The notes below the pieces were generated by a model that saw only the letters and a program-made list of their open reading frames with translations, had not been told where the DNA came from and did not search any database. Made by a program: the position numbers and the translations under genes. From CAYXUG01 sp964468655 (lineage in GTDB: Bacteria > Fidelibacterota > Marinisomatia > Marinisomatales > CAYXUG01), in NCBI GenBank assembly GCA_964468655.1, contig CAYXUG010000039.1, positions 1 through 21,182 of the forward strand: DNA of 21,182 nucleotides. The letters are read 5' to 3'. Shown here in pieces: positions 1-8,450 of this stretch. Numbering within the stretch: position 1 is the stretch's first letter; each line of letters begins with the position of its first letter.

Positions 1-129
1 TAAAAAAGTTAACTTAAATTACCAATGTGTAAACCATGTCTATCCAAGTGTCACCTACTGTGTAAATATTCATTTTATTTTTCATTTTTCCTTGGTAAAT
101 TGTGAGAGTGGAGTAAGAGTTAAGTAAAG

Positions 130-945
130 ATGAAGAAACTAGTAACTATAATGTTTGCCCTTTTTCAACTATCGTTTGCCGATGTTTATAGTATAGGTGA
201 TCATGTTGAGGATTTTACAGGAACCAAGTGCAGTGAAGATGGTTCCTGGAGGTTATACGATTTTAATGGTATAGAAAATGGGGGTAATTACCATGTTGTT
301 TGGGTCATACTATTCAATGCATCTTCGAGACCATGTCAATTGGAAGCTCCATTTACTCAAACAATTTATAATAGCTATTTAAAAGATGGGTTAACGGTTG
401 TCGGTATCGGCTCCGGATGGAATATGAATTATTCCTGTGAAGGATGGGAAAATTCATTTGATCTAACCTATCCTCTTGTTGATGATCATGATATGCTAAT
501 CCGGACTCAATTCACTGAAGATAATGTACCGCATCATATTTTAATTGATCATAATATGACAGTTGTTTACAGTAGTGGTGGTACAATTATGCCTCCGGAA
601 GGGAATGATTTTTTTATTGCTCTTGGAAATGCTATGGAACAACTCGAAGGATCACTTTCAACAAAGGAGAGTATAATTCCGGAAAGTGTAAAACTTAATC
701 AATCTTTTCCCAATCCATTTAATGCGAATACAACCATCTCGTATGATGTATCAGAAACCCAATTAATAAGTCTTTCTGTATATGATATCACGGGAAGAGA
801 GGTTAAATCAATCACCCAACAGATGCATAAACCGGGTAGTTACAGGTTCAAGTGGGATGCCGGCGATGCAGGCAGCGGCATTTATTTTGTGCACTTAAAA
901 TCTGATAAAGGAATCCAAGCACAAAAAATAATTCTGATTAAATAG
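130..945 (+). CDS. Exported thioredoxin-fold (redoxin-like) protein with T9SS sorting domain
   Basis: 271 residues. A signal peptide covers residues 1-17 (MKKLVTIMFALFQLSFA). Residues about 20-170 look like an AhpC/TSA-TlpA redoxin domain: VVWVILFNASSRPC fills the place of the usual W-C-x-x-C active-site strand and VPHHILID (Pro134) is the cis-Pro strand. The first Cys of CxxC is replaced (Ser66-Arg-Pro-Cys69), so a normal dithiol is not possible there; Cys34 and Cys103 are elsewhere in the chain. Residues about 183-271 are a type A T9SS C-terminal domain (SFPNPFNANTTISYD, then YDITGREV, GIYFVHL, KIILIK), so the protein is probably exported through the outer membrane and anchored or released at the surface. 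No strong Shine-Dalgarno precedes the ATG; the start was chosen because it gives a clean signal peptide. A terminator follows, so it is probably monocistronic. Its exact redox function is uncertain. Confidence 0.85.
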   Translation: MKKLVTIMFALFQLSFADVYSIGDHVEDFTGTKCSEDGSWRLYDFNGIENGGNYHVVWVILFNASSRPCQLEAPFTQTIYNSYLKDGLTVVGIGSGWNMNYSCEGWENSFDLTYPLVDDHDMLIRTQFTEDNVPHHILIDHNMTVVYSSGGTIMPPEGNDFFIALGNAMEQLEGSLSTKESIIPESVKLNQSFPNPFNANTTISYDVSETQLISLSVYDITGREVKSITQQMHKPGSYRFKWDAGDAGSGIYFVHLKSDKGIQAQKIILIK

Positions 946-971
946 TTTACAGTTTTTATAATTCCCTATTT

Positions 972-1025
972 ATGAAATTTTAATACCATCCTTTGAGATG
1001 GTTTTTTGTTATTAGGAAATTTCAT
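972..1025 (+). terminator. Intrinsic terminator nested in an outer inverted repeat
   Basis: The core is ACCATC (985-990), loop CTTTGA, GATGGT (997-1002), followed by a T run to 1007. This is a typical rho-independent terminator 40 bases after the stop of the redoxin-like gene. A perfect 9-bp outer inverted repeat, ATGAAATTT (972-980) and AAATTTCAT (1017-1025), surrounds it. The outer pairing would compete with the T tract only after transcription has passed. Confidence 0.7.
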
Positions 1026-1063
1026 TTGAGTAATTTTCTGTCCATAATCGTATTACAAGCAGT

Positions 1064-1143
1064 ATTAGGTGGCAGTCAGTTTATATACACCCCCCTTTAC
1101 TAACCCCCATTATTATTTTCCTGACTGCCTCCTAATTTTTTTT
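1064..1143 (+). terminator. Long hairpin with T8 tail; terminator or small structured RNA
   Basis: The left arm (1064-1079, ATTAGGTGGCAGTCAG) pairs with the right arm (1121-1136, CTGACTGCCTCCTAAT) over 16 bp with one mismatch, and eight T follow (1136-1143). The 41-base loop contains two C runs (1090-1095 and 1105-1109). The motif AAGGGGTG at 1146-1153 is complementary to the first C run, so a pseudoknot is possible. A second terminator so soon after the first, with no gene between, suggests either a back-up terminator or the 3' end of a short non-coding transcript. No coding sequence overlaps it. Confidence 0.5.
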
Positions 1144-1361
1144 ATAAGGGGTGAAAATACGGCTTATATAACGAGGTTGAATTTCAGTTTGAAACTATTT
1201 TGTGATTCAACGAAATTAATCTTAGATAATTGTTGGTAAATAACCATATTTGAATTGTAAAGTATTTAATAAATATTTGATATATCTCAGATTTCAAATA
1301 ATATCCTGAACTGATTATAAATTCAGGGGTACAAGCAGCACTTTATCAAAGGAGGCATAGT
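1144..1361 (+). promoter_or_regulatory. AT-rich leader of the C25-peptidase gene
   Basis: There is no plausible ORF here. Two small inverted repeats are visible: GTTGAAT (1176-1182) with ATTCAAC (1205-1211), and CCTGAA (1305-1310) with TTCAGG (1322-1327). The second lies just upstream of the ribosome binding site of the next gene. The promoter of the 1362 gene should lie in this stretch, but I cannot assign -35/-10 or -33/-7 boxes with confidence. Confidence 0.35.
1348..1355 (+). promoter_or_regulatory. Strong Shine-Dalgarno fixing a GTG start
   Basis: AAAGGAGG ends six bases before the GTG at 1362. It is the best Shine-Dalgarno in the window and supports GTG as the true start of the long peptidase-like gene; the signal peptide begins at that codon. 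Confidence 0.8.
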
Positions 1362-4300
1362 GTGAAACATTTATTCGTAATTTTGACCAGTTTATCATTT
1401 GTAGTTGGAGAGACAAATTTTCCTTCTACTGCAGCATTTAGTTTGGAAGAAAATGGGAATAAAGTCAGATTCCAAATTCCGGAATTGGAAATTTTGGAAA
1501 CAGGCGATTTTCAAAGAATTTCATCAAAAATAACCGGCACCACCACTGATCCCGGTTATCCTGAACTACCTATCTATACGGCTCATATTTCAACTGATCC
1601 GGCAAGAGAATATTCATTTAATTATACTGTCGTAAATACACATTTATTGGAAGATGTATCGGTGTTTCCTTTTCAATCCACTGAGGGCGACCCCCTTTCA
1701 AATTCAATCGCACAGGTTAATGCACAATTCTATCAGAGCAGTGAGATATACCCACTGCAGAATATGATTGTGTCCTCTCCTCAAAGTATGAGAGGATTGC
1801 ACTTAGTACAAGTTTCCATTATTCCTTTCAAATTTGATCCGAAAACTCAAACACTTGAAGTGTGGGACGAAGTGGAGATTTCCATGACAGATGAAGGTCC
1901 GAATACTAATGAAGAATTGAGGCAAATGCCGAGATCAAGAATATTTGAACAGCTTTATGACGGACTCATTTTAGATGGTGGGACTGGGACACCACGCGAT
2001 GACGATAAATATCAGCAGCCGGCGATACTTTATGTCTGCGGCGGAAGCAGTGAATCATCAAGTTATTTTCAACAGCTTGTTGATTGGCGCTCTAAGAGGG
2101 GATATGTTGTTTATTCTGCGCCAACATCTGAAACGGGAAATTCAGCTTCACAGATAAAAAATTATATTCAAAATGCTTATGATACTTATGACCCGCCGCC
2201 GGAGTATGTGTGTCTCGTGGGTGATGTTGGCGGAACTTACAATATCCCCACATTTGCAGAAGAATTTGGCCACAACGATTTCGGAAGCTATTGCGAAGGA
2301 GACCACCCCTTTAGTCAACTGGATGGTACTGATTTGCTGCCTGAAGTATTAATTGGGCGTATTTCCATTCGCTCTTCAGCGGAACTGGGTGTAGTTGTAA
2401 ATAAAATAATCAATTATGAAAAAGCAACTTACTTAAGTCAAATAAGCAGTTACTATGAAAAAGCAGCACTTGCAGGTGATCCCTATGATTCAGGGGTATC
2501 TTGTGCAATTTCCAAGGAATATGTAGCTGAAGTGATGAATTCTAACGGGATGGATGACATAAGGTTAAAAACATCCGGCAGCAGTTGGTCATCCTGGATG
2601 AGGAATCAACTTGATGAGGGAGTCTTGTATTTTAATTATCGTGGATATGTTGGTGTCAGCGGATTTGACAATGGTGACATTGATGCAGCAAATAACGGAT
2701 ATAAATTGCCTTTCGCATCAGTACTTACCTGCGGACCGGGCTCTTTTGCTGAAGAGAATACCTGTCTGTCAGAGAAATTTCTCCGTGCTGGTTCGATATC
2801 GAATCCCAAAGGAGGTATTGCAGCAATTGCAACAGCAACTTGGAATACACACACATTGTTCAACAATATTGTTGATATGGGAATTTATGACGGCATATTT
2901 TCTGATGGTGTAGAGACAGCAGGTGCAGCTCTTGCAAAAGGAAAACTTGCGCTCTATATGACCTATCCCACCAATCCGGATCTGTGGGTAAGCGCTTTTA
3001 CACATTGGAATAATCTTATGGGAGATCCGGCTACCCATCTCTGGTCAGATACTCCGCAAGAGTTGTTTGTGGAATTCCCAGCCAGTATCAATTATGGTAC
3101 CAATTTGGTGGATATTACCGTCATTGATGAAAATAATAATCCTGTAGAAGATGCAATGGTCACACTTTTTGATGTTACGCAGGATTCAGTAAAGACAAGA
3201 CCAACAGCAGGGACTGGTATGGTAACTTTTTCTCTACCACCTTCTTATACAAATGATCTCAGCGTAACTGTAACAAAGAAAAATTATAAACCTTTTGAGG
3301 GTGCAATCACCATTGTAAATAATGATATCAATCTCAGTTTAAGCATCGTGGATGAAATCATCATTGACGATTCAAATGGTAATAGCGATGGATTGTTAAA
3401 TCCCGGAGAGATGATTAACCTGCAAATACCGGTATCTAATCTCGGAGTTTCTGATGCGGAAAATATTTCTGCTGTAATTTCATCAACCTCTGATGTTATT
3501 ACAATCGAGCAGGGACAATCCAACTACGAATTGATTCCTGCCGGTGAATCCATATACGGCGGTAATTTTACGATAACTGTTTCACTTTCAGCAGTAGATC
3601 GGGAGAATCTTGGTTTAAGACTCAATATGCAGGATACCTCCAATGAATGGGTAAGTTATGTTCCTGTACGTGTGAACGGTAGTAACCTTGTCATTAATGG
3701 AACAGTTGTAGAGGGGGATGGTGAATTAAATCCCGGATCCATTGAAGATTTGTCAATTGTATTATTCAATGATGGAATGTTGACTGCTGAAAATGTGTCG
3801 GCTGAATTAATTTATGATGGAAATCTCATTGACATTATCAGTAACAATATTCAATGGATTAGTGTTGATCCGCAGAGTACGGTTCAATCGGAAAGCTCAT
3901 TTCAAATTGACATCAGTAGTGACGTTATTAATGGTACGGTGATTCCCATTGCTCTTCACATCTTCAACGACAGCGGATATGATCAAGTGGAAAATTTAGC
4001 ATTGCAGGTGGGGAATGTGAGTGTTACCGATCCATTGGGACCGGACCAATATGGATATTACATTTATGATTCCGGTGATGTTGGATATGAACATACACCG
4101 GTCTATAACTGGATTGAAATTGACCCAACCTATGGCGGTGCGGGTACAGCTTTGAATATTGATGATTATGGCGATGGCTGTGCTGAAAATCAAACATGGT
4201 GGTGTAACAATTACATCGAATCAGAACATGTAGAATTACCATTTTCATTTCAATTCTATGGAGTTGAATACAATGAAATTACCATTAGTTCTAATGGTTG

Positions 4301-6650
4301 GATAGCTTTTGGAAATTCCGAGATGGAATCTTTCAGAAATTATCCAATCCCCGGCGCCGGCGGTCCCACAGCAATGGTGGCTGCATTCTGGGATGATTTG
4401 AAAACAACAAGTGGTGGTGATGTACTTTTTTATGCAGACCCGGGCAATGACTATTTTATTATCGAATGGTCTGATATGAGGACCTATGCGAGCAATTCGT
4501 GGGAAGATTTTCAGATTATTTTGTATAACAACCCTGTACCGCCTTTTGGGGACGGTGAAATAAAAATTCAATACAAAACTTTCAACAATACTTCCGCAGG
4601 AAATTATAGTGCTTATCCACCGATACATGGCGGATATGCTACCATTGGTACTGAAAACCAGTATGCCAATGATGGTTTGCAGTATACGTACGATAACGAA
4701 TATCCTGCAGCTGGCATGGAATTGGATGATGGCGATGCTATTTTAATTACCACAAATCCTGCTATTTCCATGCCCATGCCGTCATTGAGTTATACACCCA
4801 CTTCTGTCGATTTTCAGCTAAATCCCGATGAAACAGGTTCTTCAGAGATGGTAATTACGAATGTCGGTGATGAGGGGTCGATACTGGAATATGCTGTTTC
4901 AAAAGAAGGTTTGCCGCCGTTTGATGTGATTGGTGGAGGACCTGATGAATTTGATAACATTTGGAGTGATTCAGAACTTGAACAGGATTTGAATTTTGAA
5001 TGGATAGATATTTCGGGAATTGGAACAGAACTGTCATTTTCCCACAATGACGAAGCTGCTGATCCCATTGATCTCGAATTTGAATTTCCGTTTTATGGGG
5101 AAACATACAGCCAGTGCATTGTAAATCCCAACGGCTGGATCGGGTTTGGTGAAGATAACACAACTTGGCAGAATCAGAATATTCCTGTTCCAAGTGCTCC
5201 AAGACCTGCTATATTCGGTCTGTGGGATGACCTTGATCCATTACAGGGTGGAGCTGTCTACTACCATTCAAATAGCCAGCGGATGGTGGTCTGGTTTGAC
5301 AATGTTGTCCACTATCCGGGGAATACGAATGGCGTTTATAATTTCCAAATCGTTCTATTTCCAAACGGTGATATACAAGTTAACTACCTCAATATCAGTG
5401 GAGCAGATAACAGTCAGACTGTCGGCATTCAAAATGGTGATGGCACTATCGGACTTCAGGTAGTTTATAATGATGATTACGTTGATGATAATTTTTCCCT
5501 CCATATTAAACAACTGGGACCCATAGACTGGCTGGAGTTGGAATCAGAAACAGGTGAATTCAGCGGTGAACTGAATTTTGAAGAATCTGTAACTTTTTCC
5601 ATCACGGCAAATTCCGGTAATCTGCCGGGAGGAGAGTATGGAGCATTGATCAAAATTGAAACAGAAACCAGTCCCATAGTAGAACTGCCTGTTATTATGA
5701 CAATTGCCGGAAATTTTCCGCCTGTTGCAAGCGACGATAACTATGCCATTGACGAGGATTATTTACTCGAAATTTCAGTAGAGGAAGGCGTCTTGGCAAA
5801 CGATAACGATTCCGATGGTGATGTCTTTACAGCACAACTCATGGATGAGCCCGTACATGGATCATTGACGCTAAACAGTGATGGCTCATTCAGCTACGAA
5901 CCTGAACTGAATTTTTATGGTGAAGATTCATTTACCTATACAGCAGTTGATTCAAATGCATCAAACGTTGCAATGGTGGTGATTATTGTGAATCCTGTGA
6001 ACGATCTGCCGGGAATGTTTAATCTTGTTTCGCCTTCTACTGACAGCGTCATTGTGATTACTCCTGACAATCAGGAAGAAATTCTGACTTTCAGTTGGCA
6101 TGAGGCGGAAAACGTAGATAATGACGAGATCACTTACAATCTGGATGGGACTGAGGGATTTTCCTTTTTATCTGAATTCATTGATCTGGAAGAGAATGAG
6201 TATCAATTCACTTACGGTGAACTTGCAGAAGCAATGGGAGATGAAGATATTGTCACTGCAGACTGGAATGTATCGGCGTTGGATGATGAATTTACCGTTC
6301 TTTCTGAAAACGGACCCTTCACCTTAACGATAGATAAATCCTCACTTGGAATTTCTGAACCATTCATTCCGGAGGAATTTGCTCTCTACCAGAATTACCC
6401 AAATCCGTTTAATCCTGTCACAACCATTACCTACGACATTCCGGAAGGTACGATTGTTAATCTAACCATCTATGATGTAATGGGTCGTGTTGTAAAAACT
6501 CTGGTGAATGAATGGAATGAACCGGGAAGAAAAGCAGTTATGTGGAATGGGATAGATGAAAAAGGAATGTCTCTGACATCGGGTATTTATATCTACAGAA
6601 TCAACACAAGCGGATTTAATGAAGTGAAAAAATTGATATTGTTGAAATAG
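1362..6650 (+). CDS. C25 (gingipain-family) peptidase-like multidomain T9SS protein
   Basis: 1762 residues, GTG start. A signal peptide (1-16) is followed by a gingipain-type propeptide-like region to about residue 200 and a C25 peptidase-like domain (about 220-560: AILYVCGG, VCLVGDVGGTYNIPT, LLPEVLIGRIS, FASVLTCGPGSF). The presumed nucleophile Cys457 is present, but the usual GHG catalytic His motif reads NYRGYVG (425-431), with Tyr429 at the His position. After it come Ig/CARDB-like beta domains (about 565-890). A domain with the pattern SNGWIAFG...FWDDL (about 905-1130) is repeated at about 1200-1390 (NPNGWIGFG...LWDDL). A cadherin-like/VCBS domain follows (about 1452-1547: DEDYLLEISVEEGVLANDND, VNPVND), then a T9SS C-terminal domain (about 1672-1762: YQNYPNPFNPVTT to LILLK). 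It is probably a surface or secreted proteinase, or an inactive paralogue used for binding. Confidence 0.88.
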   Translation: MKHLFVILTSLSFVVGETNFPSTAAFSLEENGNKVRFQIPELEILETGDFQRISSKITGTTTDPGYPELPIYTAHISTDPAREYSFNYTVVNTHLLEDVSVFPFQSTEGDPLSNSIAQVNAQFYQSSEIYPLQNMIVSSPQSMRGLHLVQVSIIPFKFDPKTQTLEVWDEVEISMTDEGPNTNEELRQMPRSRIFEQLYDGLILDGGTGTPRDDDKYQQPAILYVCGGSSESSSYFQQLVDWRSKRGYVVYSAPTSETGNSASQIKNYIQNAYDTYDPPPEYVCLVGDVGGTYNIPTFAEEFGHNDFGSYCEGDHPFSQLDGTDLLPEVLIGRISIRSSAELGVVVNKIINYEKATYLSQISSYYEKAALAGDPYDSGVSCAISKEYVAEVMNSNGMDDIRLKTSGSSWSSWMRNQLDEGVLYFNYRGYVGVSGFDNGDIDAANNGYKLPFASVLTCGPGSFAEENTCLSEKFLRAGSISNPKGGIAAIATATWNTHTLFNNIVDMGIYDGIFSDGVETAGAALAKGKLALYMTYPTNPDLWVSAFTHWNNLMGDPATHLWSDTPQELFVEFPASINYGTNLVDITVIDENNNPVEDAMVTLFDVTQDSVKTRPTAGTGMVTFSLPPSYTNDLSVTVTKKNYKPFEGAITIVNNDINLSLSIVDEIIIDDSNGNSDGLLNPGEMINLQIPVSNLGVSDAENISAVISSTSDVITIEQGQSNYELIPAGESIYGGNFTITVSLSAVDRENLGLRLNMQDTSNEWVSYVPVRVNGSNLVINGTVVEGDGELNPGSIEDLSIVLFNDGMLTAENVSAELIYDGNLIDIISNNIQWISVDPQSTVQSESSFQIDISSDVINGTVIPIALHIFNDSGYDQVENLALQVGNVSVTDPLGPDQYGYYIYDSGDVGYEHTPVYNWIEIDPTYGGAGTALNIDDYGDGCAENQTWWCNNYIESEHVELPFSFQFYGVEYNEITISSNGWIAFGNSEMESFRNYPIPGAGGPTAMVAAFWDDLKTTSGGDVLFYADPGNDYFIIEWSDMRTYASNSWEDFQIILYNNPVPPFGDGEIKIQYKTFNNTSAGNYSAYPPIHGGYATIGTENQYANDGLQYTYDNEYPAAGMELDDGDAILITTNPAISMPMPSLSYTPTSVDFQLNPDETGSSEMVITNVGDEGSILEYAVSKEGLPPFDVIGGGPDEFDNIWSDSELEQDLNFEWIDISGIGTELSFSHNDEAADPIDLEFEFPFYGETYSQCIVNPNGWIGFGEDNTTWQNQNIPVPSAPRPAIFGLWDDLDPLQGGAVYYHSNSQRMVVWFDNVVHYPGNTNGVYNFQIVLFPNGDIQVNYLNISGADNSQTVGIQNGDGTIGLQVVYNDDYVDDNFSLHIKQLGPIDWLELESETGEFSGELNFEESVTFSITANSGNLPGGEYGALIKIETETSPIVELPVIMTIAGNFPPVASDDNYAIDEDYLLEISVEEGVLANDNDSDGDVFTAQLMDEPVHGSLTLNSDGSFSYEPELNFYGEDSFTYTAVDSNASNVAMVVIIVNPVNDLPGMFNLVSPSTDSVIVITPDNQEEILTFSWHEAENVDNDEITYNLDGTEGFSFLSEFIDLEENEYQFTYGELAEAMGDEDIVTADWNVSALDDEFTVLSENGPFTLTIDKSSLGISEPFIPEEFALYQNYPNPFNPVTTITYDIPEGTIVNLTIYDVMGRVVKTLVNEWNEPGRKAVMWNGIDEKGMSLTSGIYIYRINTSGFNEVKKLILLK

Positions 6651-6676
6651 TCTTTTACGTTGATATTAAATGTTTG
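6624..6676 (+). repeat. Direct repeat copy 1: end of C25 gene plus 3' flank
   Basis: The last eight codons and stop of the C25 gene plus 26 downstream bases. They match 8450-8503 at 46 of 54 aligned columns with a single gap. The match runs past the stop codon, so shared protein sequence of T9SS tails does not explain it. Confidence 0.7.
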
Positions 6677-6684
6677 TCAGTGAT

Positions 6685-6706
6685 CCTGCACTTTTTATGC
6701 AGGTTT
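6685..6706 (+). terminator. Weak terminator-like hairpin after the C25 gene
   Basis: CCTGCA (6685-6690), loop CTTTTTA, TGCAGG (6698-6703), followed by only TTTGACTTT. It is placed 34 bases after the stop. The stem is perfect but short and the T tract is poor, so termination is plausible but not certain. Confidence 0.45.
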
Positions 6707-6772
6707 GACTTTACATCTATTATTTTGGAACTTTCACCGCAATGAGGAGAATAAGCTTAGGTTGAAAACATT

Positions 6773-7243
6773 ATGATGAGAAATACATTTATATTCATAC
6801 TATTTTCCCTAATGATTTCTATATTATTAATTGCTTATACCATAACTGTGAAACCACAAGAGAGTAAGAATGAAGATTGGAGAAAAAATCTTTTGGTATT
6901 TGAGGAGTTGGGAGCTATTAAAGGACAAATTAAGGGTAGTGATGAGCAGTTTGAAGGAAAAACCTTTATCCTATCAAATGTTGCTTTTCCAGATTCATCT
7001 TGGAATATCGAGTTATCTCTAGACCACATTTTTCTCGTTGAGAACCTGAATCCGGGATACTACCGACTAACCCAGAAGGACGTAGGAAGGTTTACACTAT
7101 TAGATAGCATACCCGTGAGAAGAGATTCGTTGACGATTTTAGCTCCGATAACAGTGCAGGTTGATTTTGAACCCCTACCACCCGTACCTTTAGAACCTAT
7201 TAGAGGTTTCTTTGAAGATGTTTCATTGTCAAATGAGCCTTAG
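6773..7243 (+). CDS. Small exported protein of unknown function, paralogue A
   Basis: 156 residues. An N-terminal hydrophobic segment (about 4-24) suggests a signal peptide or membrane anchor. The remainder is a compact beta-rich domain with AIKGQIKG, FLVENLNPGYYRLTQK and FTLLDSIPVRRDSLTIL, then a Pro-rich stretch (PLPPVPLEPIRG) and SLSN near the end. The same order of motifs occurs in the protein at 7413, so the two are tandem duplicates. The NLNPGYYRL element resembles the turn in carboxypeptidase-regulatory-like or PEGA-type beta domains, but I do not assign a family. The start is ATG 6773 or ATG 6776; an in-frame TAG at 6758 limits it upstream. Only a weak AGG precedes it. Confidence 0.65.
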   Translation: MMRNTFIFILFSLMISILLIAYTITVKPQESKNEDWRKNLLVFEELGAIKGQIKGSDEQFEGKTFILSNVAFPDSSWNIELSLDHIFLVENLNPGYYRLTQKDVGRFTLLDSIPVRRDSLTILAPITVQVDFEPLPPVPLEPIRGFFEDVSLSNEP

Positions 7244-7278
7244 ATGAATGTACCATTGGATAATAAAGAAAGGATGAG

Positions 7279-7386
7279 ATGATAATGAACCTGATAACGT
7301 CTGCATTGTGCATACTAGTGCTGGTTGCGTTTCTCCACCTGCAAACCGAATTTGATGAATTACAATTCCAAGAGGCTAACGTGTAA
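7279..7386 (+). CDS. 35-residue single-pass membrane ORF, possible paralogue remnant
   Basis: ATG ATA ATG start, with AAAGAAAGGATGAG just upstream serving as Shine-Dalgarno. The product is one hydrophobic helix (NLITSALCILVLVAFLHL) followed by an acidic tail (TEFDELQFQEANV). It sits between two paralogous exported proteins, at the place where another copy's signal sequence could have been. It may therefore be a small membrane protein or the surviving 5' end of a decayed third copy. Nothing beyond its membrane character can be said. Confidence 0.35.
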   Translation: MIMNLITSALCILVLVAFLHLQTEFDELQFQEANV

Positions 7387-7412
7387 TACCGCTTCTTATA
7401 TGACGAATTACA

Positions 7413-7916
7413 ATGATTAGATTAAACCTCGCCATTATATTTTTTATTTGTTTTAGTTGTTGCACAAATAATAATGCCATAACAGAAGATGAGTTAACAT
7501 GGCGAGATGAATATGGCATTTTACCCGGTACCAGCGCTATCGCAGGGCAAATAACTGGCAATATTTCTAATCGTATGTCTTTTCAACTGGAGTTATTGGG
7601 AAATAAAAAAATAAATTACCTAATAAGACTTAACAATGAACAGAAGTTTTTGGTCATCAATCTTGATCCTGGAAACTATCGGCTGGTCCAAAAGAACATT
7701 CTAACTCTCACATTGCTTGATTCAATACCTGTTGTTGCTGAATTCATCACTGTACTTCGAATGTTAAGTACTGTACCAGATAGTTTGGCTACTTGGAATC
7801 CTCCCCCCCCAACGCTAATAGTTAGACCAACGGAAATAGAATCATCCTTGAGTAATAGGGATAATTTTTGGCAAATCCTATTGTTGGAGGAAGATCACTT
7901 TTTGAACTACCGATAG
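7413..7916 (+). CDS. Small exported, possibly lipoprotein, paralogue B
   Basis: 167 residues. An N-terminal hydrophobic stretch ends in FFICFSCCTNNN, which could be a lipobox (Cys16 or Cys17) but is not a textbook one. Shared with the protein at 6773 are AIAGQITG (AIKGQIKG), FLVINLDPGNYRLVQK (FLVENLNPGYYRLTQK), LTLLDSIPV (FTLLDSIPV), a Pro-rich segment (NPPPPT) and SSLSN. No Shine-Dalgarno is visible before the ATG. The last ~20 residues (NFWQILLLEEDHFLNYR) have no counterpart in the paralogue, and the gene abuts the relic beginning at 7929, so the 3' end may be a read-out into rearranged DNA. Function unknown. Confidence 0.6.
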   Translation: MIRLNLAIIFFICFSCCTNNNAITEDELTWRDEYGILPGTSAIAGQITGNISNRMSFQLELLGNKKINYLIRLNNEQKFLVINLDPGNYRLVQKNILTLTLLDSIPVVAEFITVLRMLSTVPDSLATWNPPPPTLIVRPTEIESSLSNRDNFWQILLLEEDHFLNYR

Positions 7917-7928
7917 TGAATTGGGATA

Positions 7929-8118
7929 TGCGTTTTTACTTAATAATCTGGGTAATTAGTCTTTCGCAATTGTTCCCTCAAGAACTATGGGTACCAGACA
8001 TATTTGAAGACGGCATAGTAAAGAGACGTGTGGTGGGAGCCGACAAACTTGTTTCGGTTATGGCACGGGTTAATACAGATTCCAGAGTAACATTGGAGTC
8101 ATTAGGATTTGATATTCA
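7929..8118 (+). pseudogene. N-terminal relic of a secreted peptidase, probably a subtilase
   Basis: From the ATG at 7929 there is a signal peptide (MRFYLIIWVISLSQLFPQ), then about 45 residues reading VSVMARVNTDSRVTLESLGFDIQ. That pattern (VSVxxRxxxxxxxxLxSLGxxIx) resembles the start of the prodomain of secreted S8 subtilases of this bacterial group; the match is from memory and short. At about 8112-8120 the reading continues only as AIICLLLPIW before a stop, while another frame becomes an IS3 transposase. The ORF can be opened from a TTG at 7868, but the signal peptide at 7929 marks the real start. Confidence 0.5.
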
Positions 8119-8450
8119 AGCCATAATCTGCCTATTGCTCCCAATCTGGTGAACCAGGATTTTGGTGTTGTAGGTCCTCATCGTTTATGGGTGGGTGATA
8201 TTACTTACATTGATACCGATGAAGGCTGGTTATATTTGGCGAAGGTAATGGATGTATATAACAGAGAGATTATAGGTTGGGCTGCAGATAAACGTATGAA
8301 GAAGGAACTTGTCATTAAGGCAATGGATCGAGCATTGTTAAAGAGAACAGTTAATAACGAATTGATTTTCCATTCTGATCGAGGAAGCCAATATGCCAGT
8401 CATGAATTTAGAAAACAGCTTATTACTAATGGAATAAGACAGAGTATGAG
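8116..8450 (+). mobile_element. Internal fragment of an IS3-family transposase (OrfB, rve domain)
   Basis: The frame of GTG 8149 can be read back to about 8116 (SSHNLPIAPNLVNQDF), which is the usual run-up to the IS3 OrfB core. It continues through LWVGDITYI (first catalytic Asp), GWLYLAKVMDVYNREIIGW, HSDRGSQYASHEFR (second Asp) and NGIRQSMS. The N-terminal helix-turn-helix region, the C-terminal part with the catalytic Glu (normally in AVAESFF), both inverted repeats and OrfA are missing. After MS the frame runs into TDSVEIVFSH, which is not transposase but a +1 reading of a T9SS tail. It cannot encode an active enzyme. Confidence 0.85.

Noticed and set aside
1081..1110. i-motif/G-quadruplex at the C runs
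   Set aside because: Only two runs of five or more C are present in this stretch; a four-tract structure is not supported.
4245..4628. 127-codon ORF on the - strand inside the C25 gene, and similar long antisense ORFs (13797-14261, 19281-19679)
   Set aside because: They lie opposite strongly supported genes, have no signal peptide, domain or ribosome binding site, and their composition is that of reversed coding sequence.
7868..8152. 94-residue ORF opened by a TTG as a complete gene
   Set aside because: The TTG has no ribosome binding site and lies inside the preceding gene; the signal peptide begins at 7929, and the last residues (AIICLLLPIW) are an out-of-frame reading of transposase DNA.
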